Shown: piece after piece, positions 42,315 through 52,905 of the stretch
How the letters are laid out: each line of letters starts with the position of its first letter
How positions within the stretch are numbered: the first letter of the stretch is position 1
Program-made: the position numbers and the translations under genes
Assembly (NCBI RefSeq): GCF_900289145.1
Contig: NZ_OKQO01000003.1
Coordinates: 1-64,000 of the forward strand
Source of the DNA: Neobittarella massiliensis (ex Bilen et al. 2018)
GTDB taxonomy: Bacteria; Bacillota; Clostridia; Oscillospirales; Ruminococcaceae
Direction: 5' to 3'
DNA: 64,000 bases
Notes under the pieces: model-generated
Told to the model about the DNA's origin: nothing
The model's database searches: none
The model's input: the letters and a program-made list of their open reading frames with translations, nothing else

Positions 42315-42487
42315 TGCTCCGCTATGAAAGGAGGGGTCCTATCTACCCGCCACAACCGCCCCGGACGGGGCCATTGGCGTACAAAGCGGACGATCTCTAT
42401 CAAAAAATGAAAAAGGAGGAAGGCCGGAATCAAGCCCCCGGAAAGCGGGCGGCGATCATCCGGCTTTTGTATGCCTATGAACCATGA
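42314..42487 (+). CDS. Possible 57-residue protein between coupling protein and pilin gene
   Basis: A short frame from ATG 42314 overlaps the coupling-protein stop (TGATG), ideal for translational coupling, and runs to TGA at 42487. The product begins LRYERRGPIYPPQPPRTGP, includes YKADDLYQKMKKEEG and ends with a basic helix RAAIIRLLYAYEP. There is no separate ribosome site at this start. A GGAGG at 42328-42333 suggests that another start or a shorter frame may be used instead. It is below usual annotation length; function unknown. Confidence 0.45.
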   Translation: MLRYERRGPIYPPQPPRTGPLAYKADDLYQKMKKEEGRNQAPGKRAAIIRLLYAYEP

Positions 42488-42528
42488 CTAAATCAAACTT
42501 TTCAAACTGATTCCGGCCAACTTTATTT

Positions 42529-42747
42529 ATGGAATTTTTCAATCAGGCAATCACCGTTCTCCAGACCCTCGTTATCGCCCTCGGTGCCGGTCTCGGCGTG
42601 TGGGGCGTCATCAACCTGCTGGAAGGTTACGGCAACGACAACCCTGGTGCCAAAAGCCAGGGCATGAAACAGCTGATGGCCGGCGCGGGCGTTGCTATCG
42701 TGGGCATGGTGCTGGTGCCCCTGCTGTCCGGCCTGTTCACCGTCTGA
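42529..42747 (+). CDS. Maff2-family small membrane protein (VirB2/TrbC pilin-like)
   Basis: A 72-residue protein with two hydrophobic helices, AITVLQTLVIALGAGLGVW and MAGAGVAIVGMVLVPLLSGL, separated by a polar loop GYGNDNPGAKSQG. This is the Maff2 family found at this spot in Clostridial elements and thought to be the pilin-like or channel component of the secretion system. The start lacks a strong ribosome site (upstream is CCGGCCAACTTTATTT), unusual for this operon. Confidence 0.88.
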   Translation: MEFFNQAITVLQTLVIALGAGLGVWGVINLLEGYGNDNPGAKSQGMKQLMAGAGVAIVGMVLVPLLSGLFTV

Positions 42748-42816
42748 TCGTTCCCCGTTGAAATCCTCGCCCCCTCCCGCGCACAGCGGGAGGGGCAGAA
42801 AGGAGGCTGACACCGT

Positions 42817-43686
42817 ATGGATTTCTTATTGGATGCCCTGACCAACTGGCTGAAAGAAATGCTGGTGGGCGGCATCATGGAAAACTTAACGGGGATGTTC
42901 GACAGCGTGAACCAGCAGGTCGCGGATATATCCGTACAGGTGGGCCAGACCCCGCAGGGCTGGAACGGCGACATTTTCAACATGATCCAGAACCTCTCCA
43001 ACTCCATCATGGTGCCGATTGCTGGCGTGATCCTGGCCATCGTGATGACGCTGGAGCTGATCCAGATGATTACCGACCGCAACAACCTGCATGACGTGGA
43101 CACCTGGATGATCTTCAAGTGGGTGTTCAAATCAGCCGCCGCGATTTTGCTCGTCACCAACACCTGGAACCTCGTCATGGGCGTGTTCGACATGGCCCAA
43201 AGCGTGGTGGCCCAGGCGTCCGGCATCATCGGTTCGGACGCTTCCATCGACATCTCTGCTGTTATGACCGATATGGAGTCCCGGCTGATGGATATGGACC
43301 TGGGGCCGTTGTTCGGCCTGTGGTTCCAGTCGCTCTTTATCGGCATTACCATGTGGGCGCTGTATATCTGCATTTTCATCGTCATTTATGGCCGTATGAT
43401 CGAAATTTACCTTGTCACGTCGGTGGCCCCCATCCCGATGGCGACCATGATGGGCAAGGAATGGGGCGGCATGGGCCAGAACTACCTGCGCAGCCTGCTG
43501 GCGCTGGGCTTCCAGGCGTTTTTGATTATCGTCTGCGTGGCGATCTACGCCGTACTGGTGCAGAACATCGCCACCGAGGAGGACATCATCATGGCGATCT
43601 GGAGCTGCGTGGGCTATACCGTGCTGCTGTGCTTCACACTGTTCAAAACCGGCAGCCTCGCGAAAGCAGTTTTTCAGGCGCACTGA
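42817..43686 (+). CDS. VirB6/TrbL-like conjugal transfer membrane protein
   Basis: A 289-residue polytopic protein with about six helices (for example IMVPIAGVILAIVMTLELIQ, and pairs near 105, 180, 205, 245 and 265). It begins MDFLLDALTNWLKEMLVGGI, typical of the CD0411/TrbL-like component in Firmicute elements, and has a conserved loop SVAPIPMATMMGKEWGGMG. It would form part of the inner-membrane channel. AAAGGAGG lies ahead of the start. Positioned between Maff2 and PrgI, the usual order. Confidence 0.9.
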   Translation: MDFLLDALTNWLKEMLVGGIMENLTGMFDSVNQQVADISVQVGQTPQGWNGDIFNMIQNLSNSIMVPIAGVILAIVMTLELIQMITDRNNLHDVDTWMIFKWVFKSAAAILLVTNTWNLVMGVFDMAQSVVAQASGIIGSDASIDISAVMTDMESRLMDMDLGPLFGLWFQSLFIGITMWALYICIFIVIYGRMIEIYLVTSVAPIPMATMMGKEWGGMGQNYLRSLLALGFQAFLIIVCVAIYAVLVQNIATEEDIIMAIWSCVGYTVLLCFTLFKTGSLAKAVFQAH

Positions 43687-43708
43687 GCCAGGAAGGAGGA
43701 AACGCAAA

Positions 43709-44125
43709 ATGGCTTATGTACCCGTACCCAAAGACTTGACGAAAGTCAAAACCAAGGTCGCGTTCAATTTAACCAAGAGGCAGCTTGTCTGCTTCGGCTG
43801 CGGGGCGCTCATCGGCGTGCCGCTTTTCTTTTTGCTCCGGGGGCCTGCTGGCAACAGCGTAGCGGCCATGTGCATGATGCTCGTCATGCTGCCTTTCTTC
43901 ATGCTGGCGATGTATGAAAAACACGGCCAGCCCCTGGAAAAGATCATCGGCAACATCCTCAAGGTGGCCGTCATCCGGCCCAAGCAGCGCCCCTACCGCA
44001 CCAACAACTTCTATGCCGTGTTGGAACGGCAGGCAAATCTCGACAAGGAGGTGTATGACATTGTTCGCGGCAAAGACAAAGCGGCAGGCCGAACCGGCAG
44101 AGCCGCAGACCAAACCCCGGCGTAA
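43709..44125 (+). CDS. PrgI-family conjugal transfer protein (VirB3-like)
   Basis: A 138-residue protein with two membrane helices (CFGCGALIGVPLFFLL and VAAMCMMLVMLPFFMLAMY) after the N-terminal VPVPKDLTKVKTKVAFNLT typical of PrgI. It is the VirB3-like partner of the VirB4 ATPase. The soluble tail (EKHGQPLEKIIGNILKVAVI, YRTNNFYAVLERQ) also matches. Its last 65 bases contain the start of virB4 in another frame, so the two are tightly coupled. The start has an AGGAGG site. Confidence 0.92.
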   Translation: MAYVPVPKDLTKVKTKVAFNLTKRQLVCFGCGALIGVPLFFLLRGPAGNSVAAMCMMLVMLPFFMLAMYEKHGQPLEKIIGNILKVAVIRPKQRPYRTNNFYAVLERQANLDKEVYDIVRGKDKAAGRTGRAADQTPA

Positions 44126-46502
44126 GCTGACCCGCGCCGAACGCAAACAGATCGAGGCAGCGATTGCCCGCGCCAACCGCACAGGCAAAAAGGAACAGTC
44201 CGCCCAGGACAGCATCCCCTATGAGCGGATGTGGCCGGACGGCATCTGCAAGGTGGCGGATGGCCGCTACACCAAGACCATCCAGTTCCAGGACATCAAC
44301 TACCAGCTGAGTCAGAACGAGGACAAGACCGCCATCTTTGAAGGCTGGTGCGATTTCCTCAACTACTTCGACAGCTCCATCTGTTTCCAGCTGTCCTTTT
44401 TGAACCTGGCGGCGTCCCAGGAGACCTTCGCCAACAGCATCACCATCCCGGCCCAGGGGGATGACTTTGACCCCATCCGGGTGGAGTACACGCAGATGCT
44501 GCAAAACCAGCTGGCGCGGGGCAACAACGGCCTCATCAAGACCAAGTACCTGACCTTTTCCATCGAGGCCGACAGCATCCGCTCCGCCAAGCCCCGGCTG
44601 GAGCGCATCGAGACCGATCTGCTGAACAACTTTAAGCGGCTGGGCGTGGCCGCCGAGGTCCTGGACGGCAAAGCCCGGCTGGCCCAGCTTCACGCCATCT
44701 TCCACATGGACGAGCAGGCGCCGTTCCAGTTCGAGTGGGACTGGCTGGCTCCCAGCGGCCTTTCCACCAAAGACTTTATCGCTCCGTCCGGCTTCGAGTT
44801 CCGCACCGGCAAGCAGTTCCGCATGGGAAAGAAGTACGGGGCCGTCAGCTTCGTGCAGATTCTGGCCCCGGAGCTGAATGACCGTATGCTGGCGGATTTT
44901 CTCGATATGGAAAGTTCCCTCATCGTCAACCTGCACATCCAGTCGGTGGACCAGGTGAAAGCCATCAAGACAGTGAAACGGAAGATCACCGACCTGGACC
45001 GTTCCAAAATCGAGGAACAGAAGAAGGCCGTCCGCGCCGGGTATGACATGGACATCATCCCCCCCGACCTTGCCACCTACGGGGCCGAGGCCAAGAAGCT
45101 GTTGCAGGACCTGCAAAGCCGCAACGAGCGGATGTTCCTGGTGACGTTCCTGGTGCTGAACACCGCCGACAATCCCCGCCAGCTGGGCAACAACATCTTC
45201 CAGGCGAGCTCCATCGCGCAGAAGTATAACTGCCAGCTGACCCGGCTGGACTTCCAGCAGGAGGAAGGCTTGATGTCCTCTCTGCCGCTGGGGCTGAACC
45301 AGGTGGAAATTCAGCGGGGGCTGACTACCAGCTCCACCGCCATCTTCGTGCCGTTCACCACCCAGGAGCTTTTTCAGAACGGCAAGGAGGCGCTGTACTA
45401 CGGCATCAACGCCCTGTCCAATAACCTCATCATGGTGGACCGCAAGCTGCTGAAAAACCCCAACGGCCTGATTTTGGGCACGCCGGGCAGCGGCAAATCG
45501 TTCAGCGCCAAGCGTGAGATCGCTAACTGCTTCCTGCTCACCAGCGATGATGTCATCATCTGTGACCCGGAGGCCGAGTACGCGCCGCTGGTGGAGCGCC
45601 TGCACGGGCAGGTCATCAAAATCTCGCCCACCTCCACCAACTATATCAACCCGATGGACCTGAACCTGGACTATTCGGACGATGAAAGCCCGCTGTCGCT
45701 GAAATCCGACTTCATCTTGTCGCTGTGCGAGCTGATCGTGGGCGGCAAGGACGGATTGCAGCCGGTACAGAAAACCATTATTGACCGCTGTGTGCGGCTG
45801 GTGTATCAGGACTACCTCAACGATCCGCGCCCGGAGAATATGCCCATTCTGGAGGATCTGTACGACCTGCTGCGGGCGCAGGACGAGAAAGAGGCGCAGT
45901 ACATCGCCACGGCGCTGGAAATCTACGTCACCGGCTCCCTCAACGTGTTCAACCACCGCAGCAACGTGGACATCAACAACCGCATTGTCTGCTACGACAT
46001 CAAGGAGCTGGGCAAGCAGCTGAAAAAGATCGGTATGCTGGTGGTGCAGGACCAGGTGTGGAACCGCGTCACCATCAACCGGGCGGCCCGCAAGTCCACC
46101 CGCTACTACATCGACGAGATGCACCTGCTCTTGAAAGAGGAACAGACCGCCGCCTATACGGTGGAGATTTGGAAGCGGTTCCGTAAGTGGGGCGGCATTC
46201 CCACGGGCATCACGCAGAATGTCAAAGACCTTTTGAGCAGCCGCGAGGTGGAAAACATCTTTGAAAACTCCGACTTCGTGTATATGCTCAACCAGGCGGG
46301 CGGTGACCGGCAGATTTTGGCCCGGCAGCTAGGCATTTCCCCGCACCAACTCAGCTATGTGACCCACTCCGGCGAGGGCGAGGGCCTGCTGTTCTACGGC
46401 TCCACCATCCTGCCCTTTGTGGACCACTTCCCCAAGAATACCGAACTGTATCGCATTATGACCACCAAACCCCAGGAAATGAAGGAGGCTGATGGACGAT
46501 GA
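44061..46502 (+). CDS. virB4: VirB4/TraE-family secretion ATPase
   Basis: An 813-residue ATPase that powers channel assembly. The N-terminal domain includes QSAQDSIPYERMWPDGICKV. Walker A is LGTPGSGKSFSAKR (Lys479), Walker B-like RYYIDEMHLLLKEEQT is near 690, and the C-terminal ITQNVKDLL and NQAGGDRQILARQLG are typical. TTG 44061 is chosen because AAGGAGG (44045-44051) is nine bases upstream; the nearby ATG 44055 is too close. The start lies inside prgI. The C-terminus overlaps the next gene by four bases. Confidence 0.95.
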   Translation: MFAAKTKRQAEPAEPQTKPRRKLTRAERKQIEAAIARANRTGKKEQSAQDSIPYERMWPDGICKVADGRYTKTIQFQDINYQLSQNEDKTAIFEGWCDFLNYFDSSICFQLSFLNLAASQETFANSITIPAQGDDFDPIRVEYTQMLQNQLARGNNGLIKTKYLTFSIEADSIRSAKPRLERIETDLLNNFKRLGVAAEVLDGKARLAQLHAIFHMDEQAPFQFEWDWLAPSGLSTKDFIAPSGFEFRTGKQFRMGKKYGAVSFVQILAPELNDRMLADFLDMESSLIVNLHIQSVDQVKAIKTVKRKITDLDRSKIEEQKKAVRAGYDMDIIPPDLATYGAEAKKLLQDLQSRNERMFLVTFLVLNTADNPRQLGNNIFQASSIAQKYNCQLTRLDFQQEEGLMSSLPLGLNQVEIQRGLTTSSTAIFVPFTTQELFQNGKEALYYGINALSNNLIMVDRKLLKNPNGLILGTPGSGKSFSAKREIANCFLLTSDDVIICDPEAEYAPLVERLHGQVIKISPTSTNYINPMDLNLDYSDDESPLSLKSDFILSLCELIVGGKDGLQPVQKTIIDRCVRLVYQDYLNDPRPENMPILEDLYDLLRAQDEKEAQYIATALEIYVTGSLNVFNHRSNVDINNRIVCYDIKELGKQLKKIGMLVVQDQVWNRVTINRAARKSTRYYIDEMHLLLKEEQTAAYTVEIWKRFRKWGGIPTGITQNVKDLLSSREVENIFENSDFVYMLNQAGGDRQILARQLGISPHQLSYVTHSGEGEGLLFYGSTILPFVDHFPKNTELYRIMTTKPQEMKEADGR

Positions 46503-46879
46503 AACCCGAAATTCTGCATAACGACCACATGATGTTTCTGGACCGGGCGCTGGAAACCCAGCGCACCGCGCTCCTGACGGCGATGGCGGATGCCGTTTCC
46601 GAGTGCCGCACGGCGGCGGACCAGGCCGCTGAACTGACCGAGACCGGCGAGACCGGCCTGCTGCGGCTGGTGGAGATTCTGTGCGCCGCCAAGGTCCAGC
46701 GCGGGCAGGCCGGTGAGACTGTGCTGGAGGGCACCGAGGTCCAGATTTTGGCCGACGTGGTGGCCCAGCTCTACGCCTGCCTGACCGAGTGCCGCTTTGC
46801 GGGTCCGCTGGGGCTGGCGGCCTATGCGGAGCTTTCCAGCATGGCGGCCTCCCTCATGCTGGGGGAATGGTTTGATTAA
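46499..46879 (+). CDS. Conjugative-element protein of unknown function
   Basis: A 126-residue, mostly helical acidic protein (MMFLDRALETQRTALLTAMA, AAELTETGETGLLRLVEIL, VQILADVVAQLYACLTECR). No known family motif. It overlaps virB4 (ATGA) and the CHAP gene downstream, so it belongs to the transfer operon. A chaperone or structural role in the channel is a guess from position only. Confidence 0.7.
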   Translation: MKPEILHNDHMMFLDRALETQRTALLTAMADAVSECRTAADQAAELTETGETGLLRLVEILCAAKVQRGQAGETVLEGTEVQILADVVAQLYACLTECRFAGPLGLAAYAELSSMAASLMLGEWFD

Positions 46880-48605
46880 GGAACCGCGCCTGCGCTTCAC
46901 GGAGGAAGAACGGGCAGACCCGGCGCTGGAAAAGCCCATCCGCAAGGCGGAAAAGGCCGCCGCCAAAGCGGACAAGGCGCAGGCAAAAATCCCGAAAAAG
47001 CAGGTCAAGCAGGCCGAGGTGGACCCAAAGACCGGCAAGGTCACGACCAAGCTGGTGCTGGAGGATAAGCCCCGGCCGCCCTCCAAACTGTCCCATACGG
47101 TGCGGGACGCGCCGGGCAACGCGGTGGCGGGTAAGCTCCATCAGGAGATACGGGAAACTGAGGATGACAACGTGGGTGTGGAGAGCGCCCACAAGTCCGA
47201 GGAAGCCGTGGAGACCGGCGTGCATCTGGTCCGGGAGGGCTACCGCAGCCACAAGCTGAAACCCTACCGCAAGGCCGCCCAGGCCGAGCGGAAGTTGGAA
47301 AAGACCAACATCGAGGCGCTGTTCCAGAAATCCGTCTATGAAAACCCTGCGGCGGCCAGCAACCCGCTGTCCCGCTGGCAGCAGAAACAGCAGATCAAGA
47401 AGCAGTACGCCGCCGCCAAACGGGCCGCACAGTCTGGCGGGACCGCCGCCGGTGCCGCCCAAAAGACCGGCAAGGCGGCCAAGACGGTCAAGGAGAAAGC
47501 CCAGCAGGCCGGGGCCTATGTGATGCGCCACAAAAAGGGCTTTGGCATCGCCCTGGGCCTATTTTTAATCGTCTGTTTGCTGCTCAACACCATGTCCTCC
47601 TGTTCCATGATGGCGCAGAGCATCGGTTCGATGATCTCCGGCACCACCTACCCCTCCGATGACCAGGAGCTGGTGGCGGTGGAGGCCGACTACGCCGCCA
47701 AGGAGGCCGCGCTGCAAGCCGAGATCGACAACATCGAGAGCAGCCACCCCGGCTACGACGAGTACCGCTATGACCTGGACATGATCGGCCACGACCCGCA
47801 TGAGCTGGCGGCCTATCTGTCCGCCGTCTTGCAGGGCTACACGCGGGCAAGCGCCCAGGCGGAGTTGGAACGCATCTTCGCAGCCCAATACCAGCTGACG
47901 CTGACCGAGGAAGTGGAGGTGCGCTACCGCACCGAGACCCGGACGGACAGCGAGGGCAACGAGTATGATGTGGAAGTGCCCTATAACTATTACATCTTAA
48001 ATGTGACCCTCACCAGCAAGCCCATCTCCTCCGTGGCTTCGGAGCTGCTGACGCCGGACCAGCTGGAAATGTACCAGGTGTACCGGCAGACGCTGGGCAA
48101 CAAGCCCCTGATCTTCGGCGGCGGGTCCGCCGACACCAGCGATTCCGAGAGTTTGGCCGGTGTGGAGTTTGTCAACGGCACCCGGCCTGGCAATCAGGCG
48201 GTGGTGGACATCGCCAAAAGCCAGGTGGGCAACGTGGGCGGCCAGCCCTATTGGAGCTGGTACGGCTTTACCTCCCGCGTGGAGTGGTGCGCCTGCTTCG
48301 TGTCCTGGTGCTACGGCCAGATGGGGCTGACGGAGCCGCGCTTTTCGGGTTGCCAGTCCCAGGGCATCCCCTGGTTCCAGTCGCACGGACAATGGGGCGG
48401 GCGGGATTACGCCAACATCGCCCCCGGCGACGCCATCTTCTTCGATTGGGACCTGGACGGCAGCGCCGACCATGTGGGCATTGTTGTCGGCACCGATGGC
48501 AGCCGGGTCTACACTGTGGAGGGTAATTCCGGCGACGCCTGCAAAATCAAGAGTTATTCCTTGACCTACGAGTGCATCAAGGGCTACGGCTTGATGAACT
48601 GGTGA
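46872..48605 (+). CDS. CD1108-type transfer protein with CHAP peptidoglycan hydrolase domain
   Basis: A 577-residue VirB1-like wall hydrolase. The N-terminal ~220 residues are Lys/Ala/Glu-rich and cytoplasmic. One membrane helix (GFGIALGLFLIVCLLLNTM) lies near 225, then a CD1108-type extracellular domain. The C-terminal ~130 residues are a CHAP amidase with catalytic Cys473 in VEWCACFVSWCYGQ and His in GSADHVGIVVG. It would open the cell wall for the channel. TTG 46872 overlaps the previous stop region and has a GGGGGAATGG site. Confidence 0.88.
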   Translation: MIKEPRLRFTEEERADPALEKPIRKAEKAAAKADKAQAKIPKKQVKQAEVDPKTGKVTTKLVLEDKPRPPSKLSHTVRDAPGNAVAGKLHQEIRETEDDNVGVESAHKSEEAVETGVHLVREGYRSHKLKPYRKAAQAERKLEKTNIEALFQKSVYENPAAASNPLSRWQQKQQIKKQYAAAKRAAQSGGTAAGAAQKTGKAAKTVKEKAQQAGAYVMRHKKGFGIALGLFLIVCLLLNTMSSCSMMAQSIGSMISGTTYPSDDQELVAVEADYAAKEAALQAEIDNIESSHPGYDEYRYDLDMIGHDPHELAAYLSAVLQGYTRASAQAELERIFAAQYQLTLTEEVEVRYRTETRTDSEGNEYDVEVPYNYYILNVTLTSKPISSVASELLTPDQLEMYQVYRQTLGNKPLIFGGGSADTSDSESLAGVEFVNGTRPGNQAVVDIAKSQVGNVGGQPYWSWYGFTSRVEWCACFVSWCYGQMGLTEPRFSGCQSQGIPWFQSHGQWGGRDYANIAPGDAIFFDWDLDGSADHVGIVVGTDGSRVYTVEGNSGDACKIKSYSLTYECIKGYGLMNW

Positions 48606-48638
48606 CAAATTTTTATGAAGAATAGGAGTGATTTGACT

Positions 48639-48893
48639 ATGGCAAAGAACAAAATCGAGCGCATCGACCAGGAGATCGCCAAAACCCGCGAGAAGATCGC
48701 GGAACAGCAGGAAAAGCTGAAAGACCTGGAAGCGCAGAAAACCGAGGCGGAGAACCTGGAGATCGTCCAGATGGTGCGCGCCCTGCACATGACCCCGGCC
48801 CAGCTGTCCGCCATGTTGTCCGGCGGCATGGTGCCCGGCCGGGCGGCGGCTCCCGCCAATCCCGAACAGGAGGAAATGACCCATGAAGAATAA
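48639..48893 (+). CDS. DUF4315-family small coiled-coil protein
   Basis: An 84-residue protein with a strong heptad pattern ([37 protein letters not shown]) followed by a short hydrophobic [13 protein letters not shown] tail. This is the DUF4315 family, conserved in the transfer region of Clostridial elements. ATG 48639 has AGGAGTGAT ten bases upstream and is preferred over 48615. It overlaps the next gene by 11 bases. The role is unknown. Confidence 0.88.
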   Translation: MAKNKIERIDQEIAKTREKIAEQQEKLKDLEAQKTEAENLEIVQMVRALHMTPAQLSAMLSGGMVPGRAAAPANPEQEEMTHEE

Positions 48894-49665
48894 GAAGATT
48901 TTCAGAACCCTTGCCGCCCTTTGCACCTGCCTGATGCTGATGGGCGGCTTTTCTGTGACCGCCTTTGCCCAGGGCGCTGACCCTGCGCCCACGGCCACAC
49001 CGGCTGCGGACGCCACCAATGACAGCAACGTGGTGGTGGAGGAAACTGAGGACAGCCCTGCCCTGACCCCGGAGGGCAACGCGGCCCTGGTGGATGACTT
49101 TGGCGGCAACAAGCAGCTCATCACCGTCACCACCAAGGCAGGCAACTACTTCTATATCCTCATTGACCGCGCCAACGAGGACAAGGAGACCGCCGTTCAC
49201 TTCTTGAACCAGGTGGACGAGGCTGACCTGGAGGCCCTGATGGAGGACGGCGAGACGGCGGAGGAAACGCCCGCTGTCTGCAACTGCACGGAAAAATGCG
49301 CCGCCGGTGCGGTGAATACGGCCTGCCCGGTGTGCGCCGTGAACATGGCGGAGTGTACGGGCCAGGAGCCGGAACCTACGCCCGCCCCGGAAACAGAGCC
49401 GGAGCCGGAACAGGAACCGGCGGGGCTGAACCCGGCGATGCTGCTGGTGGTGCTGGCTGTGCTGGGCGGCATCGGTGCGCTGGTCTACTTCAAATTCATC
49501 AAGCAGAAGCCCAAGACCAAGGGCAGCGACAACCTGGATGATTACGACTACGGCGAGGACGATACCGAACAGGAGGATGCGGACCCCTGGGAGACCGAGG
49601 AATCTGACGAGCCGGAGGACGCCGGCGGGGGCGGCGATGAGGAAAGCGAGAACTCGGCCAAATGA
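48883..49665 (+). CDS. DUF4366 (CD1107-like) membrane-anchored surface protein
   Basis: A 260-residue exported protein: signal peptide ([23 protein letters not shown]), extracytoplasmic domain with [19 protein letters not shown] and a Cys cluster [10 protein letters not shown] / CPVC near 130, a Pro/Glu-rich stalk, one membrane helix ([19 protein letters not shown]) near 190 and an acidic cytoplasmic tail. This layout is the DUF4366 family adjacent to CD1108-type proteins. It probably shapes the extracellular part of the channel. It overlaps its neighbours on both sides. Confidence 0.88.
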   Translation: MKNKKIFRTLAALCTCLMLMGGFSVTAFAQGADPAPTATPAADATNDSNVVVEETEDSPALTPEGNAALVDDFGGNKQLITVTTKAGNYFYILIDRANEDKETAVHFLNQVDEADLEALMEDGETAEETPAVCNCTEKCAAGAVNTACPVCAVNMAECTGQEPEPTPAPETEPEPEQEPAGLNPAMLLVVLAVLGGIGALVYFKFIKQKPKTKGSDNLDDYDYGEDDTEQEDADPWETEESDEPEDAGGGGDEESENSAK

Positions 49666-49862
49666 CCCGGTTCACCGACAGCCCCTATGAACCCATGATG
49701 ACGCGCAGGCCGGAGGGCGGGAAGGCGGCTTCCCGTCCTCCCTCTTTATCTCCCGGCCACCCCTGTTATGGCTGCGGAAACTACCGCCCCGGCCAGCCCT
49801 GCGTGGGTTTCTGCCACAAAGAGCTGACCGCGTGGCTGCGTGAAAGGAGAAAAGCAAAATGA
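49662..49862 (+). CDS. Small Cys-rich (zinc-ribbon-like) protein
   Basis: A 66-residue protein overlapping the previous stop (ATGA) and the next start. The core [20 protein letters not shown] has four Cys and two His that could bind zinc. The tail is basic (WLRERRKAK). Function unknown; such small zinc proteins are common between DUF4366 and topB in these elements. Confidence 0.7.
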   Translation: MTRFTDSPYEPMMTRRPEGGKAASRPPSLSPGHPCYGCGNYRPGQPCVGFCHKELTAWLRERRKAK

Positions 49863-50525
49863 ATTATTTTATCCAATTTCTCATTGTGTTCGACCTGATC
49901 TGCTTCGGCGTCTACTTTGGCGGCGACATCATTTGCACGGCGCTTGCCAAGGTGCGCAAAAAACCGGGCCAGAAAGACCCCTATGAATTTGAGGTGGAGG
50001 ACGAACCCGCTGAACCGCCGCTGTCTATCGACGCCATCCGCCACTTGTTCCGCGGCGAGGTCCGCGATTTTGTCTGCAACAAACTTCTGCCCAGTGGGCA
50101 GGAGACGCTTTCCGCCCTGACCGAGCCGGAGCAGACAGCGGCCAGGTTCCTGTTCTGCGCCTTGATCGGCTATCTCAAAGAGGAAGCCCCGATGGATGAG
50201 CAGAGCTTCCCGATGGTGATGGAGATGCTGAACTACGCTGAGGGCGCGAAAGAGGACGGCGACAAGGACGTGATCGACATTCTGATGGAGGAAACCGCCG
50301 CCAGGACCCGCCAGCGCGAGGAATATTTCAGCGATTACCGCCGTTACCAGCTCATGCAGGTGGATAAGGCGCGGGTGCTGCTGGCCTGCCGGGTCATCAT
50401 CAACGACCTGCTGGGAAAGCTGTACCGCTATGATTACAACGTCGGCTATGACTGCCTTCTGGACGATGGAAACAGTGTTTCCAGAAAACTGAAAAAATCT
50501 AATGCAGAAATGGAGGTTGAGGAAG

Positions 50526-50545
<20 letters not shown>
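49859..50545 (+). CDS. Small membrane protein resembling the all-alpha part of the VirD4 coupling protein
   Basis: A 228-residue protein with an N-terminal membrane helix (FIQFLIVFDLICFGVYFGG), acidic linker and helical domain. Residues ~95-190 align by eye with VirD4 of this element around 265-350: FCALIGYLKEEAPMDEQSF against YCALIGYIHYEAPVEEQNF, then MEMLNYAEG against IEMINSMEV and a similar ARVLLACRVII against AKSILVSCGARL. There are no Walker motifs. It could regulate or dock substrates to the coupling protein. The end overlaps topB by 20 bases. Confidence 0.75.
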
Positions 50546-52621
<2,076 letters not shown>

Positions 52622-52625
<4 letters not shown>

Positions 52626-52903
52626 AACTGAGTTTGTATGAACAGGAAACCATTATCCTCTACAACCAAGCCGAGGCCACCGCCGAGGTCTATTCCCACG
52701 ACCCGCGCCTGCTGGAAAAGCTGCGGCGGCTGGCCGAGAAGTACCCGGATCAGATCGCGAAAAAGGACCGCCAGACCTTTACGGTGCCCAAACGCTGCGT
52801 GTCGGTGCGGGAGCCGTACAGCGACCAGCGCCGCAAGGCCGCCAGCGAACGGGCCAAGGCTGCCGGGTATAAACCGCCCGTCCCGAAAGCGGGCGGCAAG
52901 TAA
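52622..52903 (+). CDS. Small conjugative-element protein of unknown function
   Basis: A 93-residue basic protein overlapping topB (ATGA) and three bases before the CHC2 gene. It begins KLSLYEQETIILYNQAEATA, continues with VYSHDPRLLEKLRRLAEKYP and KRCVSVREPYSDQRRKAASE. It resembles the short immunoglobulin-like-named or molybdenum-cofactor-like element proteins often annotated at this site, but I cannot assign a function. Likely DNA-processing related by position. Confidence 0.7.
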
Positions 52904-52905
52904 GC

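Noticed and set aside
43971-46124. 717-codon frame antisense to virB4
   Set aside because: Long antisense frames arise from GC-rich codon bias; the product is Val/Leu/Gly/His-rich with no recognisable domain, while virB4 is certain.
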